Shown here: piece by piece, positions 45,476-54,248 of the stretch
How positions within the stretch are numbered: position 1 is the stretch's first letter
How the letters are laid out: each line of letters opens with the position of its first letter
NCBI RefSeq assembly: GCF_004382795.1
Contig: NZ_SMSG01000001.1
Span: 248,001 to 312,000 of the forward strand
DNA length: 64,000 nt
Source: Cumulibacter soli
Lineage (GTDB): Bacteria; Actinomycetota; Actinomycetes; Mycobacteriales; Antricoccaceae
Direction: 5' to 3'
Program-made: the position numbers and the translations under genes
Notes under the pieces: generated by a model
The model's input: the letters and a program-made list of their open reading frames with translations, nothing else
What the model was told of the DNA's origin: nothing
Databases searched by the model: none

Positions 45476-47181
45476 CAGGCCTCCTCATCTGGTGCAGGGT
45501 CGTCATAGAGAATACGCGCACGTAATCCGGCGAACTCATCGCCGAAGGCCGCGTGACCGGAGTGTGCGAGACCGCCGACCTCGATGCGGCGTACGCCGTC
45601 CTCGACATCTCGCACACGCACCCAGAGCCGGCGGCGCCGCAGGAACAGCGTGCCCATCAGTCCGATCAACGCGGTGATCGCGAACGCCAGTACCCAGCCC
45701 TGAGCGGGGTCATGGCTGATCTGGAAGGCCGCCCATTCGGCGACCCGATCGAAGGTGATCGTGGTGCCGTCCGGCAGGGTCACCGACTCGCCCGGAGACA
45801 GGTTGACCGACTCGACCCGCTCCAGCAATCCGTCCTCGATCACTTGCTGATCGAGCGTGTAGACCGACTGCGGAACACCGGTGTCGAGGCCGGTATAGCC
45901 CTGGTAGATGAACAACGCGACCATCGGGTTCAGCAACCGCGGGTCGGTGGACACGATCACGCCGTCCCCCGCGTCCTGCGCGGTCGGGGCGAGGAACCCT
46001 TCCATCGCCAAGGAGTTTTCCGCGTCCCCGGTGTCGATCTTCAAGGCGCCCTCGGAGCCGAAGTTCTGCTGATCCGACGGCAAGAACGGTGCCTGCTCCT
46101 CGCGGACGGTGCCGTCGGGCATCTCGATCGTGAAGACCGGCGCATATCCGTGCCCGGTGACATAGGCGCGGACGCCGTCCGTACGTAGCGGGTCGTTCGT
46201 TCCAATCACCTTGTGAGCACCGGTCGAGTCAGCAGCCGGGCCGTAGTTCACGTCGGAGAGGAACTGCGCCGGAGTGAGGTCGGCCTCGTACACCGTCTCG
46301 AACGAGTTCAGCGTGATGCACAGATCGGCCATATCGGCGCCGTCGACGAACGTTCCCCCGGCGAACGAGTCGTACGCCATCTGCGTATTGCAGAACTCCT
46401 CGCCCTCGATCGCGATGCGCGTGGCCTCGTAGCCATTGACCTTGCCGACGGCGAGCGCGATGAGCAGTCCCAGCAGGCTCAGGTGGAAAACCAGATTCCC
46501 GGCTTCCTGCAGGTAGCCCTTCTCGGCGCTGAGCGTTTCACCGTTGGCGTCGTGGCGGCGTACGACGCGCCACCGTTTGCCGCGCAGGGTCTTCTGCGCG
46601 TCATCGAGTACGGCGCCGGATTCCAGTTCGGTGGTCGCGTCGCCGTACTCGGCGAACCTGGACAGGTTCCGCGGCGCTTTCGGCGGTTTAGCGCGGATCC
46701 CGCGCAGATAGATCGAGATCCGCGGCACCAGGCAGCCGACGAGCGAGATGAACAGCAGCAAATAGATCGCGGCGTACCACGGCGAGGAGAACACCTCGAA
46801 CAGGCCGAGCCGGTCGATCCATGGGGCGAGAGTCGGATGGTCGGCGTAATACTCACGGATCTTCGACGGACTCAGATTGCGCTGCGGCAATAGCGAGCCA
46901 GGTACGGAGGCCACGGCGAGCAAGAACAGCAGGATCAGTGCCGTACGCATCGAGGTGAGCTGGCGCCACCAGTAGCGGCCGATCTCGCGCGCGGAGTGAA
47001 TCACCGGCTTACGCGGCGAGGCATCCTCGCGCCAGAGCACGTCCTCGCGCGGTTCGGGTTTGGAGTTCAGCGTATCGGCGTCGCGCTCGACATCGGCCTC
47101 CGCACGGGCATCGACAGAGTCGCTCCCCTGGACCTCGTCCTCGCGGCTGTTGGTCTCGGCATCGTGTTCGTCGCGGGTCAC
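45475..47181 (-). CDS. resB: Cytochrome c biogenesis protein ResB
   Basis: A 568-residue membrane partner of CcsB that brings reduced apocytochrome to haem. It has a polar, Glu/Asp-rich N-terminal tail of about 60 residues, then helices around ALILLFLLAVASVPGSLLPQ and YAAIYLLLFISLVGCLVPR, a third near GNLVFHLSLLGLLIALAVG, a large extracytoplasmic domain and a final helix (VLAFAITALIGLMGTLFL). The true start is GTG 47181, which overlaps the ccdA stop (GTGA). The open frame continues 131 codons further, but that part is the antisense-frame of ccdA. Confidence 0.92.
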   Translation of the reverse strand: MTRDEHDAETNSREDEVQGSDSVDARAEADVERDADTLNSKPEPREDVLWREDASPRKPVIHSAREIGRYWWRQLTSMRTALILLFLLAVASVPGSLLPQRNLSPSKIREYYADHPTLAPWIDRLGLFEVFSSPWYAAIYLLLFISLVGCLVPRISIYLRGIRAKPPKAPRNLSRFAEYGDATTELESGAVLDDAQKTLRGKRWRVVRRHDANGETLSAEKGYLQEAGNLVFHLSLLGLLIALAVGKVNGYEATRIAIEGEEFCNTQMAYDSFAGGTFVDGADMADLCITLNSFETVYEADLTPAQFLSDVNYGPAADSTGAHKVIGTNDPLRTDGVRAYVTGHGYAPVFTIEMPDGTVREEQAPFLPSDQQNFGSEGALKIDTGDAENSLAMEGFLAPTAQDAGDGVIVSTDPRLLNPMVALFIYQGYTGLDTGVPQSVYTLDQQVIEDGLLERVESVNLSPGESVTLPDGTTITFDRVAEWAAFQISHDPAQGWVLAFAITALIGLMGTLFLRRRRLWVRVRDVEDGVRRIEVGGLAHSGHAAFGDEFAGLRARILYDDPAPDEEA

Positions 47182-47948
47182 AGCAGGAGCTCCCCGGCCG
47201 GGAACCAACCTTGAATGGTGGCGACGATGTCGATCCACCAGCCCGTCAGCAGCACGATCCCGAGCAGGATCAGCATCACGCCACCGATCTTCATCAGCGC
47301 GCCGGCGTGCTTGCGCGCGAAACCGGAGGCCTTCATCGCCCAGCCGAATCCAGCGGCGATCAAGATGAACGGAAGTCCCAGGCCGATGCAGTACAGCGCG
47401 GTCAAGAACGCGCCGCGTTCGGCACTGCCCTCCTGATACGAGAGCGTGAGAATCGCGGTGAGCGTCGGACCGATGCACGGTATCCAGCCGATCGCGAAGA
47501 ACGCCCCCAGCAGCGGTGCACCGACGAGTCCGGCGGCGGGCAGCTTGTGGAAGCGCCACTCGCGCTGCATCCACGGCAACTTCCCCAGAAAAGCGATGCC
47601 CATGATGATGATCAGCACGCCCATCACCTTGGTGATGGTTGCCTCGTATTGCCGCAACCAGTTTCCGGCCTGGCCGAACAGCGTGCCGTACGACACGAAG
47701 ACCGCGGTGAACCCGAGGACGAACAGTGAGGCGCCGAGCATGACGCGGCGGCGGGCAGGTTGCTGCCGCGCGGCGGGTTCGGTCCCCGATTCGCCCGCGA
47801 CGGTCGCGACATAGGACAGGTAGCCCGGCACAAGCGGCAACACGCAGGGAGATGCGAAACTCACCAGGCCTGCCGCGAGCGCGAGCAGGCTCGCCAGCAG
47901 TAGCGAGCCTGCGGTGACGGTGGTGTCGATGTCGGCGAGGAGGGTCAT
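47178..47948 (-). CDS. ccdA: Cytochrome c biogenesis thiol transporter CcdA
   Basis: A 256-residue six-helix DsbD-like protein that carries reducing power across the membrane to ResA. The two reactive cysteines are in FASPCVLPLVPGY and GWIPCIGPTLTAIL, the expected positions at the start of helices 1 and 4. It sits between resA and resB with four-base overlaps on both sides, so the cluster is translated as a unit. Confidence 0.95.
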   Translation of the reverse strand: MTLLADIDTTVTAGSLLLASLLALAAGLVSFASPCVLPLVPGYLSYVATVAGESGTEPAARQQPARRRVMLGASLFVLGFTAVFVSYGTLFGQAGNWLRQYEATITKVMGVLIIIMGIAFLGKLPWMQREWRFHKLPAAGLVGAPLLGAFFAIGWIPCIGPTLTAILTLSYQEGSAERGAFLTALYCIGLGLPFILIAAGFGWAMKASGFARKHAGALMKIGGVMLILLGIVLLTGWWIDIVATIQGWFPAGELLL

Positions 47949-48514
47949 TCGGCCAGCAGCTTCTCGATCGTGCTGGTCAGATCGTCGAGGTTGACCGGGG
48001 CGGTGTACGCCGCAGCGACGCGACCTTCAGCGTCGAAAACGACGGTCGACGGGATGGCTGCGAGCGGGTAGTTATTCAGCTGCAGTCCGATCTTGGTACT
48101 CGGGTCGAACAGGCTCGGGTAGGTCAGTCCCTCTTGTTTGCTGTAGGTCTCACCCTGGCCCTTTGAGTCGCGGACCAGGACGCCGATCAGTTGCACACCC
48201 TGCGGTTGGTAGGTCTCGTACACCGCCTGCAGGTCCGGCGCCTCGACGCGGCACGGTGGGCACCAGGTGGCCCAGAAGTTCATCACGACGATCGTGTCGG
48301 CGTAGTCGTCGAGTTCGAACGGTTCGCCATCCAGCAGCTCGCCACTGATATTCGGCGCGTCCTGCCGCTCGTCGACAGGAATGACCTCGCCGTGCGGGGT
48401 GCCCTCCACGAACCGGAACTCGCTGCCGCCCTCAGGGGCGTCGGTGCTGGCCGAGCAGCCCGCGAGTGCAAGCGCCGAAACGAGGAATGCGGTCAGTATC
48501 CGTACGAGCCTCAT
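47945..48514 (-). CDS. resA: ResA/TlpA-type thiol-disulfide lipoprotein
   Basis: A 189-residue membrane-anchored thioredoxin-fold protein that reduces the CxxCH haem-binding site of apocytochromes. The signal peptide ends in the lipobox LAGC (Cys20). The active site is NFWATWCPPCRVEAPDL, and the cis-Pro loop is AAIPSTVVFD. It overlaps both neighbours: histidine phosphatase upstream and ccdA downstream, each by four bases. Confidence 0.93.
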   Translation of the reverse strand: MRLVRILTAFLVSALALAGCSASTDAPEGGSEFRFVEGTPHGEVIPVDERQDAPNISGELLDGEPFELDDYADTIVVMNFWATWCPPCRVEAPDLQAVYETYQPQGVQLIGVLVRDSKGQGETYSKQEGLTYPSLFDPSTKIGLQLNNYPLAAIPSTVVFDAEGRVAAAYTAPVNLDDLTSTIEKLLAE

Positions 48515-49140
48515 GCGCCGACTCCGTTACCGCCGTCGCCGCACGGTTCGACGTACTCGACGTGTGAGACGACCTCGCCCTCGAAATGCAGTGAGGTCAC
48601 GGACGCGAGCGCGCACTGACGACTGCGCGGATCGTGCCATAGCCTGCGACCCTGCACGGCGCAACGCATTGTCCAGATCGGCAGTTGGTGTGACACGCAC
48701 ACCGCCTGGTGACCGCGTGCCTGCTGGCGGGCGGCTTCGACGGCCATGCTCATCCGCACCACGATGTCGACGTACGGCTCGCCCCAGGAGGGCTTTATCG
48801 GGTTGCGTAGGTGCGGCCAGTTGCTCCGGCGGCTCAGGATCCCGCCCTTGCCTCCCCAGCGCTGGCCCTCGAAGGTATTAGCTGCCTCGATCAACCGTTC
48901 ATCAACGGCGACTGGTAAATCCTTGGCACGTGCCAGCGGCGCTGCCGTGTCTTGGGCTCGCTGCAGCGGGCTGGCGACGAGGTAGCGAACGTCGCGATCG
49001 GCGAAATAGTCCGCTACCCGTTGCGCCATCTTCGCCCCGTCGTCGGACAGCCGGAACCCGGGCATCCGCCCGTAGAGGATCCCGTCCGGATTGTGCACCT
49101 CGCCGTGCCGCACGAGGTGGACGACGGTTTGCTCGCCCAC
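48511..49140 (-). CDS. Histidine phosphatase superfamily protein
   Basis: A 209-residue phosphoglycerate-mutase-like phosphatase. The phosphohistidine motif is VHLVRHGEVHN; a further catalytic Arg is in VASPLQRAQDTA and the second His is in VCVSHQLPIW. The substrate is unknown. This gene is regularly found between hemL and the cytochrome c maturation genes in actinobacteria, as here (two bases after hemL, four-base overlap with resA). Start is GTG at 49140. Confidence 0.88.
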   Translation of the reverse strand: MGEQTVVHLVRHGEVHNPDGILYGRMPGFRLSDDGAKMAQRVADYFADRDVRYLVASPLQRAQDTAAPLARAKDLPVAVDERLIEAANTFEGQRWGGKGGILSRRSNWPHLRNPIKPSWGEPYVDIVVRMSMAVEAARQQARGHQAVCVSHQLPIWTMRCAVQGRRLWHDPRSRQCALASVTSLHFEGEVVSHVEYVEPCGDGGNGVGA

Positions 49141-49142
49141 CG

Positions 49143-50468
49143 TTACCGCGCCGCGGCCGCGGCGCTGGCGGCGTAGGGCAGCGCCTCATCGATCCGCGCC
49201 AGCACGGCATCGTCGTGCACGGACGAGAGGAACCAGCATTCGAATCCGGACGGCGGCAGGTACACACCGCGCGCGAGCATCTCGGCGAAGAACGCGGCGA
49301 ACCGGGTCGAGGACTGGGTCCGCGCGAGTGCGTAGTTGGTGACTTCGGGCGCCTCGGTGTCATCTTCGAACAAGAAGACCGAGAACATCGTGCCGGCGGT
49401 CTGGATGCGGTGCGGTACGCCTGCGTTGAACAGCGCCGCGGACACCATGCCTTGCAACTGGCTACTGGCTGCCGCGATCTTGCCGTATGCCTCATCGGTG
49501 GACAGTTGCAGGCTGGCCAGCCCAGCAGCGGTCGCCAACGGGTTACCGCTGAGGGTGCCCGCCTGGTAGACCGGCCCGGCCGGGGCCAGCATCGACATCA
49601 CGTCTGCACGGCCACCGAATGCAGCGGCAGGCAGTCCGCCGCCCATCACCTTGCCGAAGGTGAACAGGTCAGCGGTGACCGGGTCCAGTCCATACCAACC
49701 AGTGGCCGATGCCCGGAAACCTGTCATCACCTCGTCGCTGATCATCAGCGCGCCATGCGCCTCGGTGACTTCTCGGATGACCTGGTTGAACCCAGCAACC
49801 GGCGGTACGACACCCATGTTGCCCGGCGCTGCTTCGGTGATCACACAGGCGATCTCGGCACCTCGCTCGGCAAACAGCGCGCGCAACGCGGACGCGTCGT
49901 TGTACGGCAACACGAGGGTCTCAGCGGTCTGGGTCTGCGTAACGCCCTTCGTCTCCGGGATAGCCAGCGTCGCGACCCCCGATCCGGCTTCAGCAAGCAG
50001 CGAGTCGACGTGCCCGTGGTAGCAGCCGGCAAACTTGACGACCAGGCTGCGCCCGGTGAAGCCGCGGGCAAGGCGAATCGCGGACATCGTGGCCTCGGTC
50101 CCCGAGTTGACCAGTCGGATCGCTTCAACCGGGCTGCGCGAGACGATCTCCTCGGCGAGCAGCACTTCGTTTTCCGTCGGGGTGCCAAAACTCGTGCCAC
50201 GCTGCGCCGCGCGAGTGACCGCCTCGACTACCTCCGGGTGCGCGTGCCCATGCAGCAGCGGTCCCCAAGAGCCGACGAGGTCGACGTACTCGCGGCCGTC
50301 GACATCCGTCATGAATGCGCCTTTACCGGAGGCTATGAACCGCGGCGTCCCGCCGACAGATTTGAACGCGCGGACCGGAGAGTTCACCCCACCCGGAACG
50401 ACCTCGCTCGCGCGGGCGAACAGTGCGGCGGACGCGGGGGCTTCATCTGGATATGGCACGTTCGTCAT
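49143..50468 (-). CDS. hemL: Glutamate-1-semialdehyde 2,1-aminomutase
   Basis: A 441-residue PLP enzyme of the C5 haem pathway making 5-aminolevulinate. [62 protein letters not shown] and the PLP Lys in [17 protein letters not shown] are all intact. I use ATG 50468 (MTNVPYPDE) because this codon is conserved in the duplicated 5-prime fragment at 52329, whereas the ATG at 50480 is CTG there. The first 50 codons and about 50 bases upstream lie inside the 205-base duplication. Confidence 0.94.
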   Translation of the reverse strand: MTNVPYPDEAPASAALFARASEVVPGGVNSPVRAFKSVGGTPRFIASGKGAFMTDVDGREYVDLVGSWGPLLHGHAHPEVVEAVTRAAQRGTSFGTPTENEVLLAEEIVSRSPVEAIRLVNSGTEATMSAIRLARGFTGRSLVVKFAGCYHGHVDSLLAEAGSGVATLAIPETKGVTQTQTAETLVLPYNDASALRALFAERGAEIACVITEAAPGNMGVVPPVAGFNQVIREVTEAHGALMISDEVMTGFRASATGWYGLDPVTADLFTFGKVMGGGLPAAAFGGRADVMSMLAPAGPVYQAGTLSGNPLATAAGLASLQLSTDEAYGKIAAASSQLQGMVSAALFNAGVPHRIQTAGTMFSVFLFEDDTEAPEVTNYALARTQSSTRFAAFFAEMLARGVYLPPSGFECWFLSSVHDDAVLARIDEALPYAASAAAAAR

Positions 50469-50521
50469 TGTCCCACCCATGAGGCCGTCGTGCTCCCTCA
50501 GGCAGCGGTGGCCCGCACCAC
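50317..50521. repeat. Direct repeat copy A: hemL 5-prime region (intact gene)
   Basis: This 205-base stretch covers the N-terminal codons of hemL and its leader and is matched at 52178-52382 with a constant offset of 1861 bases and about seven differences. The coding part is almost identical (one difference); the leader carries the rest. It forms the left border of the AT-richer island. Confidence 0.9.
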
Positions 50522-50613
50522 TCTGCTCTTCGCAGCACCGATCCTACGCACTAACGCACCCATCACATCGCATCGACGGCGTGCGGGCATAAGGTCAGTA
50601 ATTTCATAAACAT

Positions 50614-50624
50614 TTGAGAACGAT
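50614..50624. promoter_or_regulatory. Zur-box-like half site TTGAGAACGAT in the island
   Basis: The 11-mer is identical to part of the rpmF Zur box. Here it continues as GAAATTCAA rather than TTCTCGA, so only one arm is conserved. It lies about 105 bases before the small secreted protein gene. Confidence 0.2.
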
Positions 50625-50728
50625 GAAATTCAATTCATTGCGATTTTCCTCGCCGACACTTAACTTGACGGGGGTCGACCTAGAAATCACTGCTACAAGA
50701 GAAACAACGAGATCAGGTGATTAACGAA

Positions 50729-51103
<375 letters not shown>

Positions 51104-51575
51104 TAATAGTTAATAACCAGGACCAGCTTGATCAGAAAAACCCTGATCATCAGTCGATGGGAGTATTGCGACCCGAACCGCAATGCTCTCATCGACTCAT
51201 GACCAGTTGACACACCAAAGGAGCGTGGAACGTCGGGTTGCCATATGAGGGTCTACAGATCACCACAAAGCTGTATCGTCTGCGTCCGTTCCCGACATTC
51301 CTGTTTCACGCGAGTTGTACGTCATCCATTAATAGATCGCCACCGCGCAGGATCAAACGTTAGCCCGCACCCGGTGAGGCTCGATGACTTGCCAGCGCAG
51401 TCCGCGTCGGGATCGCTCGGTTTATCTATAGCAGGAACCATAGTCACCGCGCGGTTACCGCCTCCCGCTCGATTCAGACGTCATCGGCCGTAATTCACAC
51501 ATGTACGCGTTCGCTGTCCTTCACGCCAGATGGCATAGTGGTGCGTAGTCCTCGCATTCCAACCCGAAGGCCAAC
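51104..51575. other. Intergenic region of the island
   Basis: About 470 bases. Two hairpins lie near the left end (TGATCAG/CTGATCA at about 51128-51150 and the long one at 51153-51196). The rest, to 51575, shows no supported gene; an 82-codon open frame at 51245 has no ribosome-binding site at a usable distance and no family features. CATAGT near 51534 is a weak -10 candidate for the next gene. Confidence 0.5.
51153..51196 (+). terminator. Long hairpin after the secreted-protein gene
   Basis: GTCGATGGGAGTATTGCG pairs with CGCAATGCTCTCATCGAC (16 of 18 pairs) around an 8-base loop, 50 bases after the stop codon. No T tract follows; it is probably a terminator. Confidence 0.6.
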
Positions 51576-52094
51576 ATGCGCCGCCCCTACATCGCTCAGC
51601 GTCTACTGGTTGCCTGCCTCATCATGATCGCCCCGGTCGCAGGCTGTAAGTCATCCAACGCCTCGCCAAGTTCCGGGCCGAGCCCGAGCGTCGCCGAACG
51701 GATCGATTCGGCATCGCTCGACTGGATCGACAGCGTTCCAGACCTACACACGCTCGGAAAGCCAACTGTCATCAATTTCTGGGCAACGAATTGTGGGCCC
51801 TGCGTCGAGGAGATGCCGATGCTGCAGGAGTTCGCGAGCGTGCACACAGCCGACGTAGCGGTAATCGGGATCGCCATGGAGCGATCAAGTTCAACTGTCG
51901 AGTCTTTCATCGACGAATACGGTGTGACCTACCCAATCGGCGTGGACGCAAAGTCAACCGTGGGAAGCCTTTTCCCAGAAGTGGTTGGGCTTCCGGTCTC
52001 CCTTTTCATTGATTCGAGCGGGCGCGTAGTCGAGACGCACATAGGGGCGCTCACAGCGTCAGATCTCGACGGATTCTTGGCACCCGCCCGTTAG
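51576..52094 (+). CDS. TlpA-like thioredoxin-fold lipoprotein
   Basis: A 172-residue exported protein. The signal peptide ends in the lipobox VAGC (Cys24), then a Ser/Pro-rich linker, then a thioredoxin fold with NFWATNCGPCVEEMPML as the redox site and LPVSLFIDSSG as the cis-Pro loop. The active-site dipeptide is Gly-Pro, unlike the Pro-Pro of the ResA encoded at 47945. GAAGG precedes the ATG. A second TlpA/ResA-like protein so near the cytochrome c cluster could be a paralogue or a foreign redox partner for the cysteine-containing secreted protein; both ideas are inference. Confidence 0.85.
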   Translation: MRRPYIAQRLLVACLIMIAPVAGCKSSNASPSSGPSPSVAERIDSASLDWIDSVPDLHTLGKPTVINFWATNCGPCVEEMPMLQEFASVHTADVAVIGIAMERSSSTVESFIDEYGVTYPIGVDAKSTVGSLFPEVVGLPVSLFIDSSGRVVETHIGALTASDLDGFLAPAR

Positions 52095-52177
52095 CCATGA
52101 GCCGGCCTGGCTCATCCGACTACCGCAACATTGCCACCCGGATGTTCCATGTGTCGCCATCGACGACCGTCAGGTCC

Positions 52178-52329
52178 GCGCCTTTACCGGAGGCTATGAA
52201 CCGCGGCGTCCCGCCGACAGATTTGAACGCGCGGACCGGAGAGTTCACCCCACCCGGAACGACCTCGCTCGCGCGGGCGAACAGTGCGGCGGACACGGGG
52301 GCTTCATCTGGATATGGCACGTTCGTCAT
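52178..52329 (-). pseudogene. hemL: hemL 5-prime fragment (truncated)
   Basis: The first 50 codons of a hemL copy (start ATG at 52329, [20 protein letters not shown]), followed by sequence that no longer matches the enzyme. An open frame runs on to 52120 but only gives about 19 unrelated residues. It lacks the PLP site, so it is a non-functional remnant. Compared with the intact gene it has one amino-acid change (A to V) in the preserved part. Confidence 0.85.
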
Positions 52330-52382
52330 TGTCCCACCCAGGAGCGGGTCGTGCTCCTTCAGGCAGCGGTGGCCCGCGCCAC
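52178..52382. repeat. Direct repeat copy B: hemL 5-prime region (truncated)
   Basis: The partner of 50317-50521. The near-identity ends abruptly at 52178, where the hemL frame continues into unrelated sequence. Bases beyond 52382 also diverge from copy A after a few shared positions. It marks the right border of the island. Confidence 0.9.
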
Positions 52383-52404
52383 TCTGGCTGCCGTAGCGGC
52401 GTCG

Positions 52405-53124
52405 TCACGCCTCAATTGCGCCGGCCACCTTACGTTCAAGCGCAGCCATACCGCGGCGCGGCAGTACGACGATTCCGTTGATCTCCTCGCGTCCACGCCC
52501 CAGTGCCTGAGTGCGTTCCTGTGCAGAGGCGCCGTCATCAGCGGCGAGATCGAACAGTTTGCGAGCGCGGTTCAGATGCGCCTGATCGGCGACATCGAAG
52601 TCGCTGAATCCGCGCCTAATCGCTTCAGCCTCGGCTGCGCGGAACGCGGTCTGCAAGGTATGGACCGCGGCTCGGTACTGGTCGACATCGTCACGATCAG
52701 TGAGATCCTCGGCGCTGCCCGGCCGCAGACTGTCAGCAGTGAGCATCGCGTGATGGAAGGCCGACACGAGCGGGTCGCGCACATCCGCCATCACCGGATA
52801 CTCCAGCATCCGCTGAGGGTCGAGTTCGTACGCAGCCCACTCGTCGATCGTTTCCTGATGCTGCCGCATGAGAGTCCGCACCTCACGCGTACGAGTAGCC
52901 CCTTGTTCGAGGGCCGACCCCTGCGCCTGCACTTTCGCGAGGCGGACCTCCTGCTTGAGTCGGTAGCGCTCCTGGGCCCGTTCGGCCCGGCGCTCGTTCA
53001 TCGCCTCAAGCCGATTGATCGCAGTCGAGATCACCCCGCCGAAGACGGGGATGATCCAGAACAGATGCCACATCCATTGCACGCCGCTAGTATGCGCCCG
53101 TTGAACGGCTCCGGCATCTGCCAT
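52405..53124 (-). CDS. Membrane-anchored coiled-coil protein, unknown function
   Basis: A 239-residue protein with one N-terminal helix (MWHLFWIIPVFGGVIST) followed by a long charged coiled-coil-like segment (about residues 38-90, rich in Arg, Glu and Gln) and a helical C-terminal domain. No known catalytic motif. ATG 53124 has no visible ribosome-binding site; GTG 53082, 6 bases after CATACT, would give a leaderless message starting just before the membrane helix. Directly beside the right border of the hemL duplication, so it may have been the original upstream neighbour of hemL. Confidence 0.7.
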   Translation of the reverse strand: MADAGAVQRAHTSGVQWMWHLFWIIPVFGGVISTAINRLEAMNERRAERAQERYRLKQEVRLAKVQAQGSALEQGATRTREVRTLMRQHQETIDEWAAYELDPQRMLEYPVMADVRDPLVSAFHHAMLTADSLRPGSAEDLTDRDDVDQYRAAVHTLQTAFRAAEAEAIRRGFSDFDVADQAHLNRARKLFDLAADDGASAQERTQALGRGREEINGIVVLPRRGMAALERKVAGAIEA

Positions 53125-53176
53125 ATGTCACGGCCCGCACGGAATCTCCCCCGAAACGCGCGCGACGGCGGACCCT

Positions 53177-53409
53177 GCGGCGTCTCCGCTCGCTCGTACC
53201 TCGCTCAGTCGACGGCCGGTCGAGCAGGAATACCCCACAACCCGGTCACCGACGGCAGCGCACCCCCCCAATCCGGTCATCGACCGAAGCGGCGACGAGG
53301 AACGAGGAACCGCGCAGCGGAGATGCCCGCAAGACACCCACACACCAACACCCCGCGACGTCTCCGTTCGCTCGTACCTCGCTCAGTCGACGACCGTACA
53401 AGCAAGAAC
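53177..53409. repeat. Pair of 54-base direct repeats
   Basis: Copies at 53177-53231 and 53355-53409 (offset 178) share GTCTCCG-TCGCTCGTACC and the following CTCGCTCAGTCGACG, with about eight differences over 54 bases. A 16-base part, GCGGCGTCTCCGCTCG, recurs at 16094. This looks like a dispersed intergenic element. Confidence 0.7.
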
Positions 53410-53451
53410 GACCGGATAAGCAGGGACGACCGGCTGGGCAGGGACGACCGG
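53402..53451. repeat. Three tandem 18-base repeats
   Basis: GCARGRACGACCGG appears at 53402, 53420 and 53438 with an exact 18-base period, at the 3-prime end of the two-helix membrane protein gene. Confidence 0.7.
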
Positions 53452-53452
53452 T

Positions 53453-54106
53453 TCAGAGGTCGTATGGGGCGAAGAAGTCCGGTCCCGATTTGCGGCCGTC
53501 AACATCAGTTCGCTGGGTATGCGGCTGCGCAGGATGAGCACCCGCCTGATCCCCCGGCAGCGTGGCCGGTCCAGGTGCAGCATTGGGGATCGGGGCCAGA
53601 CCGATTCCGGGCAACGGGAACATCCCGGGGAAACGTCGCGCGAGTTGCTGGCGCGCCATCTCGCGGTTCCGGGCGTCCTGTGCACGCATTCCGGTAGCTA
53701 CCCACCACACGCCGATCACGATGACTACCGCCGACATCGGCAACACGAACCAACTGAGCACCCTGAGCCCGGTCGGCGTCCCCTCCCGCAAGGGCGAATA
53801 GAACGAGCCGTCCTCCGGCGCAGATACAACTATCGATTGACCGCCGGAATAGCTGCCGAGAATCACTCCGGTATGCCACGTCCCGTCGATCTGGTAATCG
53901 ACCTTCCACGCGCCGTACTCACCATCAGCGACCGTGTCCTCGGCGCTGAGCGCGTCGGGGCTGACTCCCCACTGCACCACGCCATCGGCGTCCACCCGCG
54001 ATGACAACCGGTCGGCGAAATTCAACGGCCCGAACGAGAGAACTAGTCCGCCAACACCGAGCACGAGCAGCAGGATTCCGAACCGAATCCGCCACGTTTC
54101 GCTCAC
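53453..54106 (-). CDS. Two-helix membrane protein with extracytoplasmic domain (DUF3592-like)
   Basis: A 217-residue protein. The first helix is FGILLLVLGVGGLVLSFGPL, the second WFVLPMSAVVIVIGVWWVATG. Between them is a roughly 95-residue beta-rich domain containing WKVDYQIDGTWHTGVILG, a layout like DUF3592-type proteins. The C-terminal tail is Pro-, Ala- and Arg-rich. The GTG start is preceded by GGGAGGT. The 18-base repeats lie just behind it. Function unknown; the family assignment is tentative. Confidence 0.7.
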   Translation of the reverse strand: MSETWRIRFGILLLVLGVGGLVLSFGPLNFADRLSSRVDADGVVQWGVSPDALSAEDTVADGEYGAWKVDYQIDGTWHTGVILGSYSGGQSIVVSAPEDGSFYSPLREGTPTGLRVLSWFVLPMSAVVIVIGVWWVATGMRAQDARNREMARQQLARRFPGMFPLPGIGLAPIPNAAPGPATLPGDQAGAHPAQPHTQRTDVDGRKSGPDFFAPYDL

Positions 54107-54248
54107 CGCTACCTCCCGCTACCAGCCCTCGACCGGTCCCAGCCTAATCGTCGGCGCGATCGGCTGACTGGTGCCGCGGGGACTATCGCAGCGGGGCACC
54201 ACGGACGCATACTGCCTAGCAATCATCGACAACAACGGAAGAGAGCCC

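Larger units (their letters stand above)
53125..53452. other. Repeat-bearing intergenic region
   Basis: About 330 bases between two minus-strand membrane protein genes. Two copies of a roughly 54-base repeat (53177 and 53355) and three tandem copies of an 18-base unit (53402-53451) fill much of it. No coding gene is supported. Confidence 0.6.

Noticed and set aside
47182-47574. 131-codon N-terminal extension of resB
   Set aside because: It lies inside ccdA in another frame, is Arg-rich and non-native; GTG 47181 overlapping the ccdA stop is the natural start.
51245-51493. 82-codon open frame in the island
   Set aside because: No ribosome-binding site at a usable distance, no signal peptide and no recognisable domain; it cannot be supported.
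52097-52396. Plus-strand open frame over the truncated hemL copy
   Set aside because: Antisense of the duplicated hemL start; the same frame exists over the intact gene.
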